Program-made: the position numbers and the translations under genes
Notes under the pieces: model-generated
Told to the model about the DNA's origin: nothing
Database searches by the model: none
Seen by the model: only the letters and a program-made list of their open reading frames with translations
Part shown: positions 11,290 to 23,785 of the stretch, one piece after another
Numbering within the stretch: position 1 is the first letter of the stretch
How the letters are laid out: the number at the start of each line of letters is the position of its first letter
Source: Haemaphysalis longicornis
Lineage: Eukaryota > Arthropoda > Arachnida > Ixodida > Ixodidae
NCBI GenBank assembly: GCA_013339765.2
Contig: CM023448.1
Location: 191,251,909 to 191,315,908, forward strand
DNA: 64,000 bases
Reading direction: 5' to 3'

Positions 11290-11460
11290 CTGCCGGGGTC
11301 CACCAAGATCTCACGACGTCATATCCGTCACGTAAATGACATCGCCAGAAAAACTTCGATTGACGTGGCTGCGCCGGGATTCGAGCCACGAACTCTTTCG
11401 CCGCAATGGGAGGTACGAAACGCGCTCCCGACTGCGCTATGAACAGACGCGTGCAACGAA
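11290..11460 (-). mobile_element. tRNA-derived SINE head
   Basis: On the minus strand near 11445 the sequence TAGCGCAGTCGGG fits the RNA polymerase III A box. About 45 bp downstream GGCTCGAATCCC fits the B box. A TTTCGTACC stretch lies where an anticodon loop would be, suggesting a tRNA-Thr(CGT)-like ancestor. The acceptor stem is not maintained, so this is not a functional tRNA. The sequence continues beyond the B box into GTCACGTAAATGACATCGCC-like body sequence (complement). Confidence 0.55.
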
Positions 11461-12295
11461 CGACAAACGCGCCTTATATCCTTACTTTCAGATGGTGCTG
11501 CCATCTACGAGAGGCGAAGCGAAGTAGTGCATCATAACACTAATGAGCGTCGACAGTTGGTGCCAGCGCCTACGTGTACGGGGTACGCGCAGCGTAAGCT
11601 GCGTAGAAGCCGACTTGCGGATGTGTCGCTCGTGACACGGTCCACTGCTCCTTTCGCTGCAGCGGACCGTGTTTTCACCAAACGATTCGCTGACAACCCG
11701 TCTGGTTTCGTTCACACGGACGGTTTGCGAGCGCCTGTGGTTTCAGTCGGACTTGCGCAACGCTCCGGCGCGTGCAATCCAGTGTCTAACGTTGATGCGG
11801 ATAACGGTGCCATACCGACGAAATATAAATAGCGATGTTCAAGTTCATGTCGATGCACAATAGACATTCAATTGAACTGCTCCTGTGAAGGCACATTTCA
11901 CTTTCGTGTTTTACCGGTTCCTATGGAAGAGGGAACAACCACATTTTTTTGTCTTTAAAGGCATGTTACCAGCGTGTAGTGTAGTGCTTCCTAGCTATGA
12001 GACCCTCGATTCAAGACTTCATATTTCAGTAAAAAATATTTCATTTCAGATTTCAGTGAATGGAAGTTATCGATCACGCCCACCTGCATGCGGTTCTTCT
12101 GCCATGACTCAACATACAGCGCTTGGAGCTTGCTCTAACGTCGGATATACGCGTGCTCTTTGCACGAGTAGCGCGCAGTCCAGTGCTGGTGCTACGTTAA
12201 TGGCGCTACGTGGGGGCATTTCCTCGCTGGCGTCAAAATATTTGCTGCAGATGACTGAAGTCTCCTGAGGTGAGTCCGTCAGGCGTGAGCTTGGT

Positions 12296-12358
12296 TATTA
12301 ATAAATTACTCGTTAGTTTATTAACAGCGTGCCCACTTGTTAATAAATTACTCGCTAA
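12296..12358. repeat. Short direct repeat
   Basis: TTAATAAATTACTCG occurs twice, about 44 bp apart. The surrounding 12300-14100 stretch holds no recognisable gene. Confidence 0.6.
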
Positions 12359-14103
12359 CGTGTCTTGAAGGGCAAGCAGGACACTAAGCCTGATTAATTT
12401 CCATGTCGCTTATTATGCTACAGGTAACTGTACTGGTGTCCACCTCCGCAAAACTTCAGAGTTACACCGCCTGGTAGCACAGCGCAGGCGCTGAATGCAG
12501 TAGAGACTCCGCCCCTCGAGTTCATCAGGGGCTGAGAACATGGATGAGGGCGTGGTATGTTACTATTAGCCGACGCGTTCGCTTTAGATTTACCGGCCTC
12601 TTTACTCATTTCAATACGCAAATTTGGAACTGGGCCGCTGCGTCAATTATATCACCGGAAGTTCGAGTTAGGAGGCAATGCGCTAAGGAGGCACGAACAG
12701 AAAGTGGACCCATAACCTACTACTTAGTGGAAAGACCACCGCGAGCCCTGTGAAGATGAACATTGCAGTGTTCATACCAGGGCCAAGCTGTACAGAAGGT
12801 CCCCTTTGTGGTACTTAAGTAATCTCGACAGAATTCACCGAAACTCGCCCCGTAGCTTATCCCATCAGGGGCATGTTATCTTATGCCATGAGCAGGCAAG
12901 CGTCTTTTAAGGACTCCGTGTCGACAACAAAACTATACCGTTACGAATCCAATCATAGGAACTGCCCCAAATGTGGTTAATTGTCGACATCTCAACGTAC
13001 CATCTGGACGTTCCCCATTTTTCAGAACCTTAGAGGCCAAATTCTAATTTCTGTGGCGTCACTCAGGCATTGACAGAACTGCGAATGGTTTGACACCACT
13101 GGTCGCACGCGACGCGAGGCGGAGGAGACACTGCGTGCATTGGTCGCCTTCGTCTTCCATCCTGACGGACCGAAGCGCATCGTCCCTGGACCACACCCTT
13201 TCCGCACCCCGCCCTCTAACTCCCTTCTGCTTTCCGTCCTCAAATTGTTTAGACCGCATGCATGGCGTAAACCGAGGACGACTTGTGAGTAAGCGTTTAA
13301 AAAGAAAACGTTATTTTGGGGTGACAACGCGATTAACAAACGTCTACAGTGAACTATACCGTGTGTGAAATCAATGTAAAACAGAGGTATTAGAGGGGAA
13401 AGCCACAAGCGGATTTACGCGCTGCTCAATCTTTGAAAGTTGTATGTTATCGCTATGGTCCCTTTAAAGCACGCTGCAACAGAAGCAGTGTGCCTCAACA
13501 TCGGAAGGTTTGAGGTAAGATGGATGCCACGGCACTAATACACACACGACAGCGCCGAGCACAAGCAACACGGAATCGTCGTGCTGTTGAAGTACCTGTT
13601 CAACACGCCACTCGCGCGGAAAGTGTTCGCGTAGCGATGCGTCGTCCTTTTGCGTGTTTTGTTCTGAATACCCAAGGTGGGACCACACGTGTGGCGCCAC
13701 AACGGCACTGGTCAAGGTCACCAAGATGGCGCCCAGGTTTCCCGTACCCGAAAATTGTTTCTATTTATTTTCTAGGTAAGCAGGTAAGTGTGGTAATTGT
13801 TCTCGGTGTTAAACAAAATAGACTACAACACGCGGTCTCCGTGTGAAGTGTGTTCGCGAATAGACGAGCGGTTCGCTCGGGAAAGATGTTTTAAAGACGC
13901 CCATTTATCGTTGTAACACGTTCAATGTCAATATTGTTAAGTAAAAAGAAAATGCAAGGCATATTTGACGCAGAACATAAATACCTAACTGAACGTAGCG
14001 AGGTTCTTTTAATTTAAAATTGATGTAGGGCTGGTTTTGCGATAGCAAATAACTAAGACGCGTTAGAAACGGTATCGAAGAAAGGCCAGGTAAACGTGAC
14101 AAC

Positions 14104-14368
14104 TGAAACAAATGTCTGATTTGATTGATTGTGGGGTTTAACGCGCCGACGCAACGCAGGCGATGAGGCGCGCCGTAGTGGAGGGCTCCGGATTAATTTT
14201 GACCACCTGAGGATCTTTATCGTGCGCCGAAATCTCGTGCACACGGGCGTTTTTGCTTTTCGCCTCCATCAGATAGCGGGCCGCCGCGGCCGGGAATCGA
14301 ACCCGCGACCTTGTGCTCAGCAGCGCAACGCCTTAGCCACTGAGCCACCGTGGCGGGTGAAACAAATG
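14104..14368 (-). mobile_element. Ruka-type tRNA-derived SINE, full length, with 11-bp target duplication
   Basis: Read on the minus strand the element starts GCCACGGTGGCTCAGTGG near 14355. This gives an A box (TGGCTCAGTGG) and a B box (GGTTCGATTCCC, about 14300). It then runs through a body with CCTCAGGTGGTC and CGCGCCTCATCGCCTGCGTT and ends in a short TGATTGAT-type tail. Exact copies of TGAAACAAATG flank it at 14104-14114 and 14358-14368. The tRNA-like head, body and tail match what I recall of the tick Ruka SINE. Further copies lie at 31751-32058 and 58390-58600. Confidence 0.88.
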
Positions 14369-15773
14369 AGGTCTCCTCAAGGTGTTCAAAGAACAGTGGA
14401 AATAAAGGGCGCCAGCAGATGGCTCGCGAGAAGCGGGAAAATATAATTGTATTCGTCATGAAAGGAGGGTGGAATGGGAGAGAGAGTTAGTTGCGTGGCA
14501 GGGGCGGCAGAAGGCTATCGTCTTTCGAACGACATTTGCAGCAAAGCAAGAAGATGCGCGGCAATGTTTTTTTTTTTTTTTGCTCCGCACCAGACCCCTG
14601 TGCACACATCGACAGACGGGTTTGCGTTCGCATGAAAGTTCTAATGATTTCAATTAAGCCAATAGCCGAGCCAAGCGAGAAAATTAAAGGTACGACGCAA
14701 CATTTGGCACAAAAATGCGATCCATAGTATAGAGTACAGGCATTGTAAAAAATGCTAGCGCTGCGTACTGCCACAGTGCAGTGCCAGCATGTTGCGGAAG
14801 AATTCTACGATGCACCGTGTCATTAACGAGCGGTCATTGAGGTGAGTTGTGGTGAAGCTGAGTTTAGGAAGCTTTTTAAGTGCTACATTCTATGACGCCT
14901 TACCAACCATTATGTGCCGGACACCCCCTGCCCTCAGGGGGACGCCAAAGTGTGTGTTGCTCCAATGGGACCTCGCGAGACGACTATTTCGATAAGGACA
15001 CTAGAACATAGCATCGTTACATTTATTACAACTGATTTGTGACGTCTTTCCCAATCCTTTTTCCCTTCCTTTCTGCATTGGTCATTCATTCACTCTCGTA
15101 TATTACTCGCGTACACAGAATTCGCTTGGCGTTTTTAATGGACACGTGACTGATTGGTTTATTGATTTCTCGATCGATCGATACATGGACTGCAGCCGAA
15201 AACAGAAAAAAATTCCTTCTGGCCCTCTTGCACTGTTCTAGCTGTATGCTCAACCATATCAAAATCATGATTTCACTTCACTCATGCACGCGACGGTTTA
15301 ATCGACACTCATGCAGTGCCATGCCAATCTCCACGCAACATGTTGCGGAGGACCGGGCATGCTCCTAATGGGCGTCATAGTAGCATTTGAAGAAACCTGT
15401 GCGCTTGCGGCAGCGAGAGAAACCATTCAGTGTGGTTCAGCTGGGACGTCGAAAAATATTCGGAAGGGCGTGAAAAATATTTTTTTTTGAGAAACAGTGT
15501 TTTAAATCTAAGTTACTGAATTGTAGCGTCTTCTATAAATACAAAGCGTTATTTGAACCAACGTACATACACTGTCATTTTGTGAAATGTTGCCCAAAGC
15601 AACACTATACTCTTCAGACTTAATGCTAATTAGGTATCTTACATTGTTTCGCAAAAATTTCAGCTTTTTACTATTTTTTTGTTTGATCATGCGCAAGCTT
15701 CTTTGTACCTACAGTACCAAATTCATAAAAAATTATGATGTTAAGATATATTTGTTTAGTACAAAAATCTCCA

Positions 15774-16110
15774 CTGCGTCATTTTTCTCGGAAGAACACA
15801 CGTGCCTGGGCAGGCACTACAGAAGCCTGCGCAACAGTTTGAGCATACATGACAGGCAGATAGATAGCTTTCGACGGGGCCGCAAGTTGTTGCGTATAGT
15901 GAAATACAATGTACCCGTAATAGCCCTTTTTTCGACAACAAGCGCCCAAATAGGAAGTGCACCAACTTGCTGACCGTGAAGCTACACGCCAGAACAATGC
16001 AGCATCCAAAGGCGGCACATCCTGTGGGTACGTCTGAGATGTTGCATTGTTTACAGAATATGATGACTTTGATTTTTTTTCCTGTTTAAAGCGCAAACAT
16101 TTTTTAGTAT
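15774..16110. repeat. Dispersed repeat, copy 1 of a pair
   Basis: About 330 bp align with 26030-26345 in the same orientation. Shared blocks include GAAATACAATG, GAGTGCACCAACTTGCT or AAGTGCACCAACTTGCT, GATAGCTTTCGACGGGGC or AGCTCTTTCGACGGGACC, and GAGATGTTGCATTG or GAGATGTTCCATTG. No coding potential is convincing. Family unknown to me. Confidence 0.65.
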
Positions 16111-16597
16111 CCCACCGCGAACAGTGTAATCCCTTGTATATGTACATAAATGCGTAATTGGCGAAGTTGACATTTAATCGTTACAATAGTGGAAATGAAA
16201 GTCACTGTAAGAAAAGGGGAACAAAGAAAAAAAGAAACATGTATCGAAGTGAAACAAAAAGTCACCAAATTTGGCTATTGATCTTCCTGATCGTGTACTT
16301 TATGCTTTTCGTCAGAGCTTTGCAAGTACCCTGGCCCTGGGTAGCTTTCTTGTTATATTCCAGAAATCCCTTAGATCAGCTACCTTGCCCCATGAGCTCA
16401 AGATAGCCCATGCTGTTGCCGATCATAAAAGGGGTGACCCCCTTATCATCCTTTACTATCTCCCTACTTCAATAGTATCTTCTGCGAAGAGGAAGAAGAC
16501 GCGTTCGGCAGGCTGCGGTTCTCTCTCCCTGCAGTTTATTTTAAATAAGTTTTGACGTCTTGCGTGTCGAATTTAGTACGACACATCAGCCAAGGAC

Positions 16598-17904
16598 ATG
16601 CTTCCTGCGGTGGGCGCAGCCCCGCCAGGGCTGCCGCCGGGCTCGCCTCCTAGTATGCTGCCGGGTGCCACGTCTGGATGTCACCTCCCGTTCCAGTGGC
16701 TGCTACCGGTCACTTGGAGATGAACCCATCTGATCAGGCAACCTCCGCGACGGCCTCTGGAGACGCTTCTAACGCCTCCTCTTTGTAATCGTCGCCGATA
16801 ACAGCTGGTCAGGCTAGTCCCCTCTCATCTCCCTGCCCGTCTGATCAACCGCTGCCGGACGATGAGGATGCCTTCTCAGACATGACAGACGCAACCTCTG
16901 CCACAATTATCTATGCTCAAGAAAACTCGAGGAGCACGGACGAACAAAAAAATTTCCAGACCGTGATGCCTCCTAAACGGCGACGTGGCTCTAAGAGACA
17001 GCATCTGACTGTCAGCTGCCAGCCTATCATTAAATTTCCGAAGCATGGGCGCGTAGTAATTCTCAAACCCACAAAGGTGGAGAGCGTCATTACCCGTTTC
17101 AACCCGCTCGCTCTGAAAAGTGGCGTTGAGTCTATGGCTCCAGATGGAGTCCTTCAAGGCTCAACCTTCGGCTGAACCTTCCAGCAGTGGACACGCGCAA
17201 CGCTGACGCTACTGCATGTCTCCTGAAAATAAAACCCATTCAGGGCATCCCCGTTCAGGCGTACGAGCCTCGCTCGAGTCAGTGCGGAGCAGGAGTGATC
17301 AGGGATGTTCCAGTTGATCTGTCTGACCCTGAAATCCTCGTAGCTCTGCGTCAGAAGACACCGGTCAAATCTGTGCGCCGTCTAGGCAAGTTATCCAAGA
17401 GCGTGCGGATTTTATTTGCCACTGAAACAGCTCCTGAACACGTTTTCCTAGGCTACACGCGTTACCGCGTATATCCTTATGTTGAGACGCCCAGGCAATG
17501 TACCAAGTGCTGTGCTCGGCGCGGTGGCTGTCACGAAAAGTTCTGCGTGTGACGCTGATAATCTTCAGTGCCCCAACTGTGGGAACAGTCACGAGTCGAC
17601 GTTTCCCCGCTGTCCAGTCCTTCGGAAAGAGAAGGCCATTCACAAGCTCAAGGGTGACAAAAACATTGACTACAAGTCAGCGAAGGCGATCCTGCAGGAG
17701 CAGCGGCAGAAAGGTGCTGCTTGGAAAAAGTCCTCTTCAGGAACCCAGAAGGCCGCCAAAAGGGAAGCGCCAGTCTCCAACACTTTAGATGCAAGCTTCA
17801 ACGATGACTTCCCGCCCCTACCTGCTTGTGGGCCCGTGAAACCTGCGGCGCCCGCTACAGCGACACCCACGCCGTCAACTGCGCCTTGTTTAAATCTAGC
17901 GTAA
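16598..17904 (+). pseudogene. LINE ORF1 (gag-like, CCHC zinc knuckles), decayed
   Basis: The reading starts at ATG 16598 with a Pro/Gly/Ser-rich N-terminus, as in I/Jockey-type ORF1 proteins, and needs several frameshifts. Recognisable parts: a basic nuclear-localisation-like segment PPKRRRGSKRQ (about 16965), a central fold with LKIKPIQGIPVQAYEP (about 17227), VRILFATETAPEHVFLGYTR (about 17407), and a zinc-knuckle region with CTKC, then CPNCGNSHESTFPRCPV (about 17571). A Lys-rich tail ends with stop near 17902. ORF1 proteins bind element RNA; this copy cannot make an intact one. Confidence 0.75.
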
Positions 17905-17929
17905 TGTACGCATACCCCTATGCTATGCT

Positions 17930-18440
17930 CAGTGCGCAACAGTAGCTAAAGCTAGAACGACACGACAGGAAAGCCATGCGCATCGTGGCAGGCCTACCAA
18001 AGTAAACAAGGGTGCTGTAGCAGGCAATGTGCAGCGTGCTTAACATCCCGGAGGATTTGGTGGAGATTCACATCCAAACCCAAACCACTTGTTTTAGCAA
18101 GACAAAGGCAAGCTGCAGTATTCTTCGGGGCACTGGCAAGGGCACCGAACACATGGAAGCTCTGCCACCCTCTACGCCCCCGTGGGAGCTCGTAGACCTG
18201 ACGGATTGGGTCTTTGTTTCTTAACATGGGAACCGAACATCCGTAGCGTAGAGCCGAAGGCCGCCAATAGACATGAAGATTGTGACTTCAGCCATATGGA
18301 CTCTCAACACCAGCACGTTCACGCACAGACGCTGATAAAAATGAAGGATGTTCTTGCGCCGCCACGGCCTGGCATAACTTGTACAAGGAGCAAACCGAAT
18401 CGCATCACGCCTATTCTGCAACAACCGTTCGCGGTCTCGA
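17930..18440 (+). pseudogene. LINE ORF2 C-terminal fragment
   Basis: Directly downstream of the ORF1 relic, LERHDRKAMRIVAGLPK (about 17952) matches the segment after the reverse transcriptase in I-type ORF2 proteins. It continues with frameshifts to PEDLVEIHIQTQ and later PPWELVDLTDW. The endonuclease and reverse transcriptase that should separate ORF1 from this part are missing, so the copy carries a deletion of several kilobases. Confidence 0.55.
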
Positions 18441-18564
18441 AATTTTAGCCGAAAGAGAAGAACCTACAAGAGCCGACGTTTTGTTCAGTATGTGTACATT
18501 AAGGTCAACAACGCAAGTATTAAATGTGCTACCAGATCTTGTGGTTTAGAAAGGTTTTGCCTAT

Positions 18565-18850
18565 AATCCTCACGTTTCAGAATTTTTAAATCTTTTGGCT
18601 GGGCGGTTCAATCGAGGGACAGGCAGACAGACAGGTGGACAGGCATACATACATACATACATACATACATACATACATACATACATACATACATACATAC
18701 ATACATACATACATACATACATACATACATACATACATACATGCATACATATACATACATACATACATACATACAGACAGACAGACAGACCAAGGTTTTC
18801 GGGTGTCAGTGCCCAAGAAAGACTCATCTTTAAAAAATGCGCTCATGCAC
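18565..18850 (-). repeat. Microsatellite-bearing dispersed repeat, (ATAC)n/(CAGA)n version
   Basis: Conserved flanks TTTAAATCTTTTGGCTGGGCGG (18585-18606) and CAAGGTTTTCGGGTGTC...CAAGAAAGACTCATCTTTAAA enclose a central tandem repeat. That repeat is (ATAC)n at 18644-18774 and (CAGA)n at 18774-18790. The same flanks surround (CTGT)n arrays at 45640-45720 and 59890-60020 and a very short version at 58265-58370. Confidence 0.75.
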
Positions 18851-19140
18851 TCTGTACACATTGTTAACCAGCGAAACTCTAACGTGCGGCTGGCATTTAC
18901 CAATCTGTTTCGCTCCCTCCGATGCGCCGTTACCGCTTACCAGGGTTGCAAAATGCGAGTGCAGCTACACCATCTATAAACTCAATCCAATCTCTCTCTT
19001 CTTACTTTTAACACTCAACCTAGGTTCTTCGCGCATGCGCATGAGGGTGCTCCAGAGGAGTTTTCTGTGTACAGGGGCCCGCCGGATTTTCCTTTCGCCT
19101 AGCCATATACAGCTTCGCTTTAAAAGGTAAAAAATAAACC

Positions 19141-19156
19141 GAGAGAGAGAGAGAGA

Positions 19157-19240
<84 letters not shown>
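19141..19240. repeat. Imperfect (GA)n microsatellite
   Basis: A purine run of AG units interrupted by GAAGAG and GAGGAG variants. Confidence 0.95.
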
Positions 19241-19243
<3 letters not shown>

Positions 19244-20339
19244 TACTGAGCGAAATTTGTGGGGTGGTTTCCTAATCCGGAAGTTCATGAGTGGTTTTGG
19301 CGCCGTCTGCTCGGTCGACCGAAATTGACTTGCGCATGAACCTGGCAAGTGGTGACTTCAATAACGGAGCTTCACTTTAAGGGGCCACGCAGACAAAACA
19401 TAAGCTTGGTTCACTCGAAAAATTGCCTCATTAGAATCATACAGACACCACTTTTAACGCATACTTCGCTCAAATAGGCTATACATTTAGGAAAAAAGGG
19501 AATGGCCATGCACTATCCCATTTCCCGCAACAGAACCTATGATGTCATATGCCCAGCTGTGCGATTGGCTGATGTTGGCAAAAGCAAACGCATATTAGGC
19601 AGGGCTTATAAGCTGCCAAAGGAGCTATTTGCGCTTAAATGTAATGCGTATTCATCTTACAGCAGTAAGAATGGGGGTAAACAATTAAGGTTACGAAAAT
19701 ACACGGAAACATAGAAGTACCGGTACTCACTGTTGTTGTTATTGGGACCACTATGCTTTTTTTACACAGCAGCCCGGTCACTATGGAGTTGCGTTACACG
19801 ACACTGGCCTATTGGCGTAAGCGACGTTGTCTAACGCGACTCTGTTTGTCGAGGATACCCCATGTTTCGCGGAACAATTACTCTCTACAGTAACAAAAAC
19901 AAGCCAACAGCAAATACGGTCAAAAACAAAGCAACGGCGGACAACGGTCGTGCATGAGTACGGTATCGCCATATGGGAGGACTGACGGTAAACAAAGCGG
20001 CAGAGACTAATAATGCACTGGAAGTTCGTTTGGATACCCGCCCTCATGACTTCATGGCAGACGTCATGAAACCATACAATTTGGCGGGAGAATGAAAATT
20101 TTAACCTAAATTGATTACGTTTTCAGTGAATACGGCGTCGTTTGCTGCCGGGCAAGCGCTCGGGGCACTATAAAACACGAAATCTTTCGAATAAAACAAA
20201 CTTGTAGTTTGCCTGCATGGCCCCTTTAAGGTTCTCCTGTCGCCATTAATACAGCATGATCTGGCCTCATCGAAAAATAACTTAAAAAGAGCGTGCAACA
20301 CTTCCGATAAACGCTTTACTCATTAGTTGTTGCCTACAC

Positions 20340-20715
20340 CTAAAAGCCATATCAGCACTTCGTGATTTCCTCGTCGCTGCAGGTGCGCCTTCCAGTTTCT
20401 GCTTTGCTTATGTTGCGATTTCATCTAAGTGGCTATCGTATGCGTTCATTGCTGCAACCGAAAGAAAGACGGCCAGTAGCCGCGACCTCACTCGAATGAC
20501 GTAATTCAACCGTCAAACAATGCCCGGACTGAGAAAGAAGGAAAATGTTTTTGAACAAGCTTTTTACTTATTTTATGAGCGTTGAACAGTAATATTAGGT
20601 GCGAATACTTTGTGACACTCCAATCTAAGTGCTTGACGCGCTTGTTGACTACACTCCGTAAGCATTTCAGACATTCAAAAAAGCCTTAAAAAATGTCGCA
20701 GGGTCCCTTTAATTG
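20340..20715 (-). repeat. Dispersed TTAA-ended repeat, family A copy
   Basis: On the minus strand the copy begins TTAAAGGGACCCTGCGACA (complement of 20694-20712). It aligns with 32565-33000 on the plus strand through the blocks GTAGTCAACA, GTCACAAAGTA, ATTACTGTTCAACG or ATTACTGCTCTACG, GGCTATCGAATGCG-like sequence and TTACGTCATT. The TTAA plus AGGGACCCTG end suggests a piggyBac-like MITE, but the second terminus is not clear. A shorter copy is at 21560-21775. Confidence 0.6.
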
Positions 20716-21559
20716 CCGCGGCTCGAAGGTGAATCGTTAAATCGAGTTTACGTTTATGTCTACCTTTTTATTGTCCGCCTTTAAAAGCGGTGGAGGTGCC
20801 CACAAGAAAAGTTTATTGAGTAAATCTGAATCGCTAAATCAAGTGTTCTGCTTTTCTGGCCACTTTTATTGTCCACGCTAAAAAGAACGAGTTCCTCATA
20901 AATTCTTAGACAATCAATCATCCCCCGTCCGGTACACTTGAGGACACCAAGGTCGAGTAGGCTTACCGATGGGCTTTGGAGACTACAAAGAAGCATTATG
21001 ATGTAGCCCGAAGACGCCGTTGTGTCTGCCTTCTCTGGCTGACCTCTTTTTTCCCCCTACGCCTTCTCACCCGCCACGCCGTAATTCACCCTTGACTCCT
21101 GTACATTTTACACGACTTCGGGATTGTCAGAGGATGCTGCCATTTTTAATTGCATGGGCAGCATCCACATTAACTACTCAGTCACGTGCGCCGCAAGCGA
21201 ACAGCGGGTGCCGCTCTGACGAATTAAAATAAAAGTTGAAACTCCTCAAAGAGATGCGAAGCATGCTATTTGCGATTGTTACGCAGTTACAGTCCTAGGT
21301 TCGCTGTAGTAGAGCACATGTTTGTCAGTATCAGAGCAATCAAAACGGCAACGCAAGGATTCGGAGGGAAAAACGAGACGTCTAGGCACGAGTCGTTCCG
21401 ACCGTTGTGGACTGCATACGTAACAGTCTATATGTAACAAGCTATATAGCAGACTGTATATGTACCATTGCACGACATGAATAGGAGATACGAAAATGCG
21501 GTAATTTTCAAACTGAGCTTAAAGTTTGTGTATTAAGCTTGCTGGATTATACCGGACAA

Positions 21560-21775
21560 TACTCGCGACATCACTCGCATGACGTCATGTGAAACAATGC
21601 CCAGACCAACAAAGAAAGAAAAGTTTTTTTTTTTTGAACAAGCTTCTGAGTCATCTGATATGTGTAGAGCAGTAATATTTGGCTGTAATACCTTGTGAAC
21701 CTCTAATCGCCTTTTTCTACACTTTTATTTTTTCATGATTTCGCCATTGCAGTAAATTTTAGAGCCCTTTCCCCC
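21560..21775 (-). repeat. Partial family A repeat
   Basis: Shares with 20500-20690 the blocks CATGACGTCATGTGAAACAATGCC or GAATGACGTAATTC..AAACAATGCC, TTGAACAAGCTT, AGCAGTAATATT and ACCTTGTGAACCTC or TTTGTGACACTCC. It is truncated relative to that copy. Confidence 0.55.
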
Positions 21776-22969
21776 ACTAAGTGAGATCGTGGAAGAGGCT
21801 AATACTGCTATTACTCATTATCCATGGCACTAATTGAGATGGAACCGGTCGCCATAACGGAGTTTTTATTACCTGGTTTTATTGTACTCCGTTGATAAGA
21901 AGCCCATGCAGCGGAACGCGTTGAGAGCACCGCCATTTCAAAATGTTACCAAAACTTCGTTGCGTAACAACTATTGATATTATCCGCGCTAAACTAAGCA
22001 TGTTCACAGTCACCTTTGCTGCAAAAAGAGGTATAATTTGTCGTAATATGCGTTTATATCGCGAAGCCATCGGCAATACGTGGTATAATTTGTTTTGAGA
22101 TACACGTGCTGAACTGTATACTTAAAAGTGTGCTCATAATATAGGTCCAATCGGCTTCCAAAAAACAGGCTCTTAAAATATGCGGGTGCTTTGCTTTGCA
22201 TGCGAAAGGCGGTTTCTTTCTTTCTTTGACAAGCCCTCCGACCGTGCATTACTGCAACGATTAGCCCTGGAATTGCTGTAGTTGTTTATACTGGCGTAGA
22301 GGGAGTATCGACGTGGTTTATGCGTTGTATGTAGTATTCGCATTTTTAGGTTAAAAATGCAGGTAGAAGCATGCCCAAGGCAGCTTTTGAGACTCCATTA
22401 TAATTAAAATGGCCAGTGTTTACTGTCATCAGAGCTTAAGGGTGATTTGAGTCCTGCGGTGGTTTTGTAACCGTGTGACGCAACCGTGTGTGTCCGGGGA
22501 AGTTACACCAGCAACGGTGGCCTCCGCGCATCGCGACCCCGAGGCAAGGAAGCGACTGGCGGTGGGGAGCCCCGGTTCATGCACCGCGTACCACGTTCTC
22601 TGAGCTGGTGGCAACTAAACTGCGTGCTGGCCAGCAGGAGCGTCTCCGCTGCGCAAACCACGAATGTAAACCTGACGGCCGAGGAGGACCACATGTTTAC
22701 GACCCTCCCGCGCGACGTTTCCAACGACGAGGAAATCTACGTCCACGGTAGAAACATTGAGTAAAAATGGAGTAAATAACATGGAGATGTCAGTGTACAA
22801 AAACAATTGTAAAGCTTCGCTTTACGTCCATTGCCATTTGTGGGTGGGGTCCGCCAATTTTTACCTACGCTTTACAGTGGCGGCCATTTTATGAACCGGA
22901 CAGCGACAACAATGATTCTTCGCACAATGGGGCACTCAAGGCTTTCGCCTTAAAGTATTGTTATCAGTG

Positions 22970-23265
22970 TATTAACTGCACGTTAGCATTCAAGTGATAC
23001 TATCAAATGGAACCAAAGGCCCCCGTACAATCACCCAGTCATGTTTCTCGGAGGCGGCTTTGGTGTGCTACCGCCAATCGCACAAATAAGGTTCTGTGAC
23101 ATCATAGAGAGCTCAGCAAAAAGTGTCCTGGGATATCTGTTTTTTTTTTAATATCCGGATTATTTGCTAGAAGCTCGCGAAAAAATTGCTATCATTGTTA
23201 TTGAGACGAAGCTGTCTGTTTATAATGAACGAAAGTTGTGTTTTGTCTTCACTTCTCTTTAAAGG
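22970..23265. repeat. Truncated relative of the TTAA MITE at 62986
   Basis: The block beginning TTAACTGCACGTTAGCATTC matches 63190-63480. The match extends through CAATCGCACAAATAAGGTTCTG and AACATCATAG-like sequence to a degraded right end TTTTGTCTTCAC...TCTTTAAA. The left half of the 63-kb copy is absent here. Confidence 0.65.
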
Positions 23266-23785
23266 TACAAGGCTGCGACGGGCTTCGGGCTTGGATCTGT
23301 GGAACACAGAGAAAATAATCTCCTTTTCCTACATCATAGAGTTTCTTACAATATGCACTGGAGAGGAATCTGGCGCTAGCGCCTATGCGGCTCACATCAA
23401 GCCCGCCTGTGTCGTCATGGGCCGCATAAAACCATACGCTCGCCTTAGTTTCATCATTGGCTTGGATTCAAACGTCTATAGTGGCCGTAAATTCATATAC
23501 AGTGCCACAAAAACGAAAAGAAGAGTGTGTAATTGCTTAACTATAAAATAAAACATGCTGTTCTAAAGCTAACCAAATTAAAATTAAAGCGTATTCCTTT
23601 TACTGAGAGTCTGCCGGAACGGCAGTGCCTACTAATTCTGCAGACCAAGCTGGTAGTTAACAATAATGTAAAATTTTGGGAGAAGACTCATTAAAGACTC
23701 TTATTTTGTTAATGTACGTTTCAATAATAAATTGTTTGAAAAGCTCAGAAAGGTTTTATGCGCGTACCTATAAAATCATGCACCT

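Noticed and set aside
14290..14355. Functional tRNA gene with A and B boxes
   Set aside because: It continues directly into the SINE body and is bounded by target duplications, so it is a SINE head.
18595..18867. ORFs made of Tyr-Ile-His-Thr or Cys-Met-Tyr-Val repeats
   Set aside because: Translations of a tetranucleotide microsatellite; the same applies to 39204-39555.
22486..22764. 92-codon plus-strand ORF
   Set aside because: Balanced composition makes it tempting, but there is no recognisable domain, no clear splice context, and the second frame (22488-22751) is open too.
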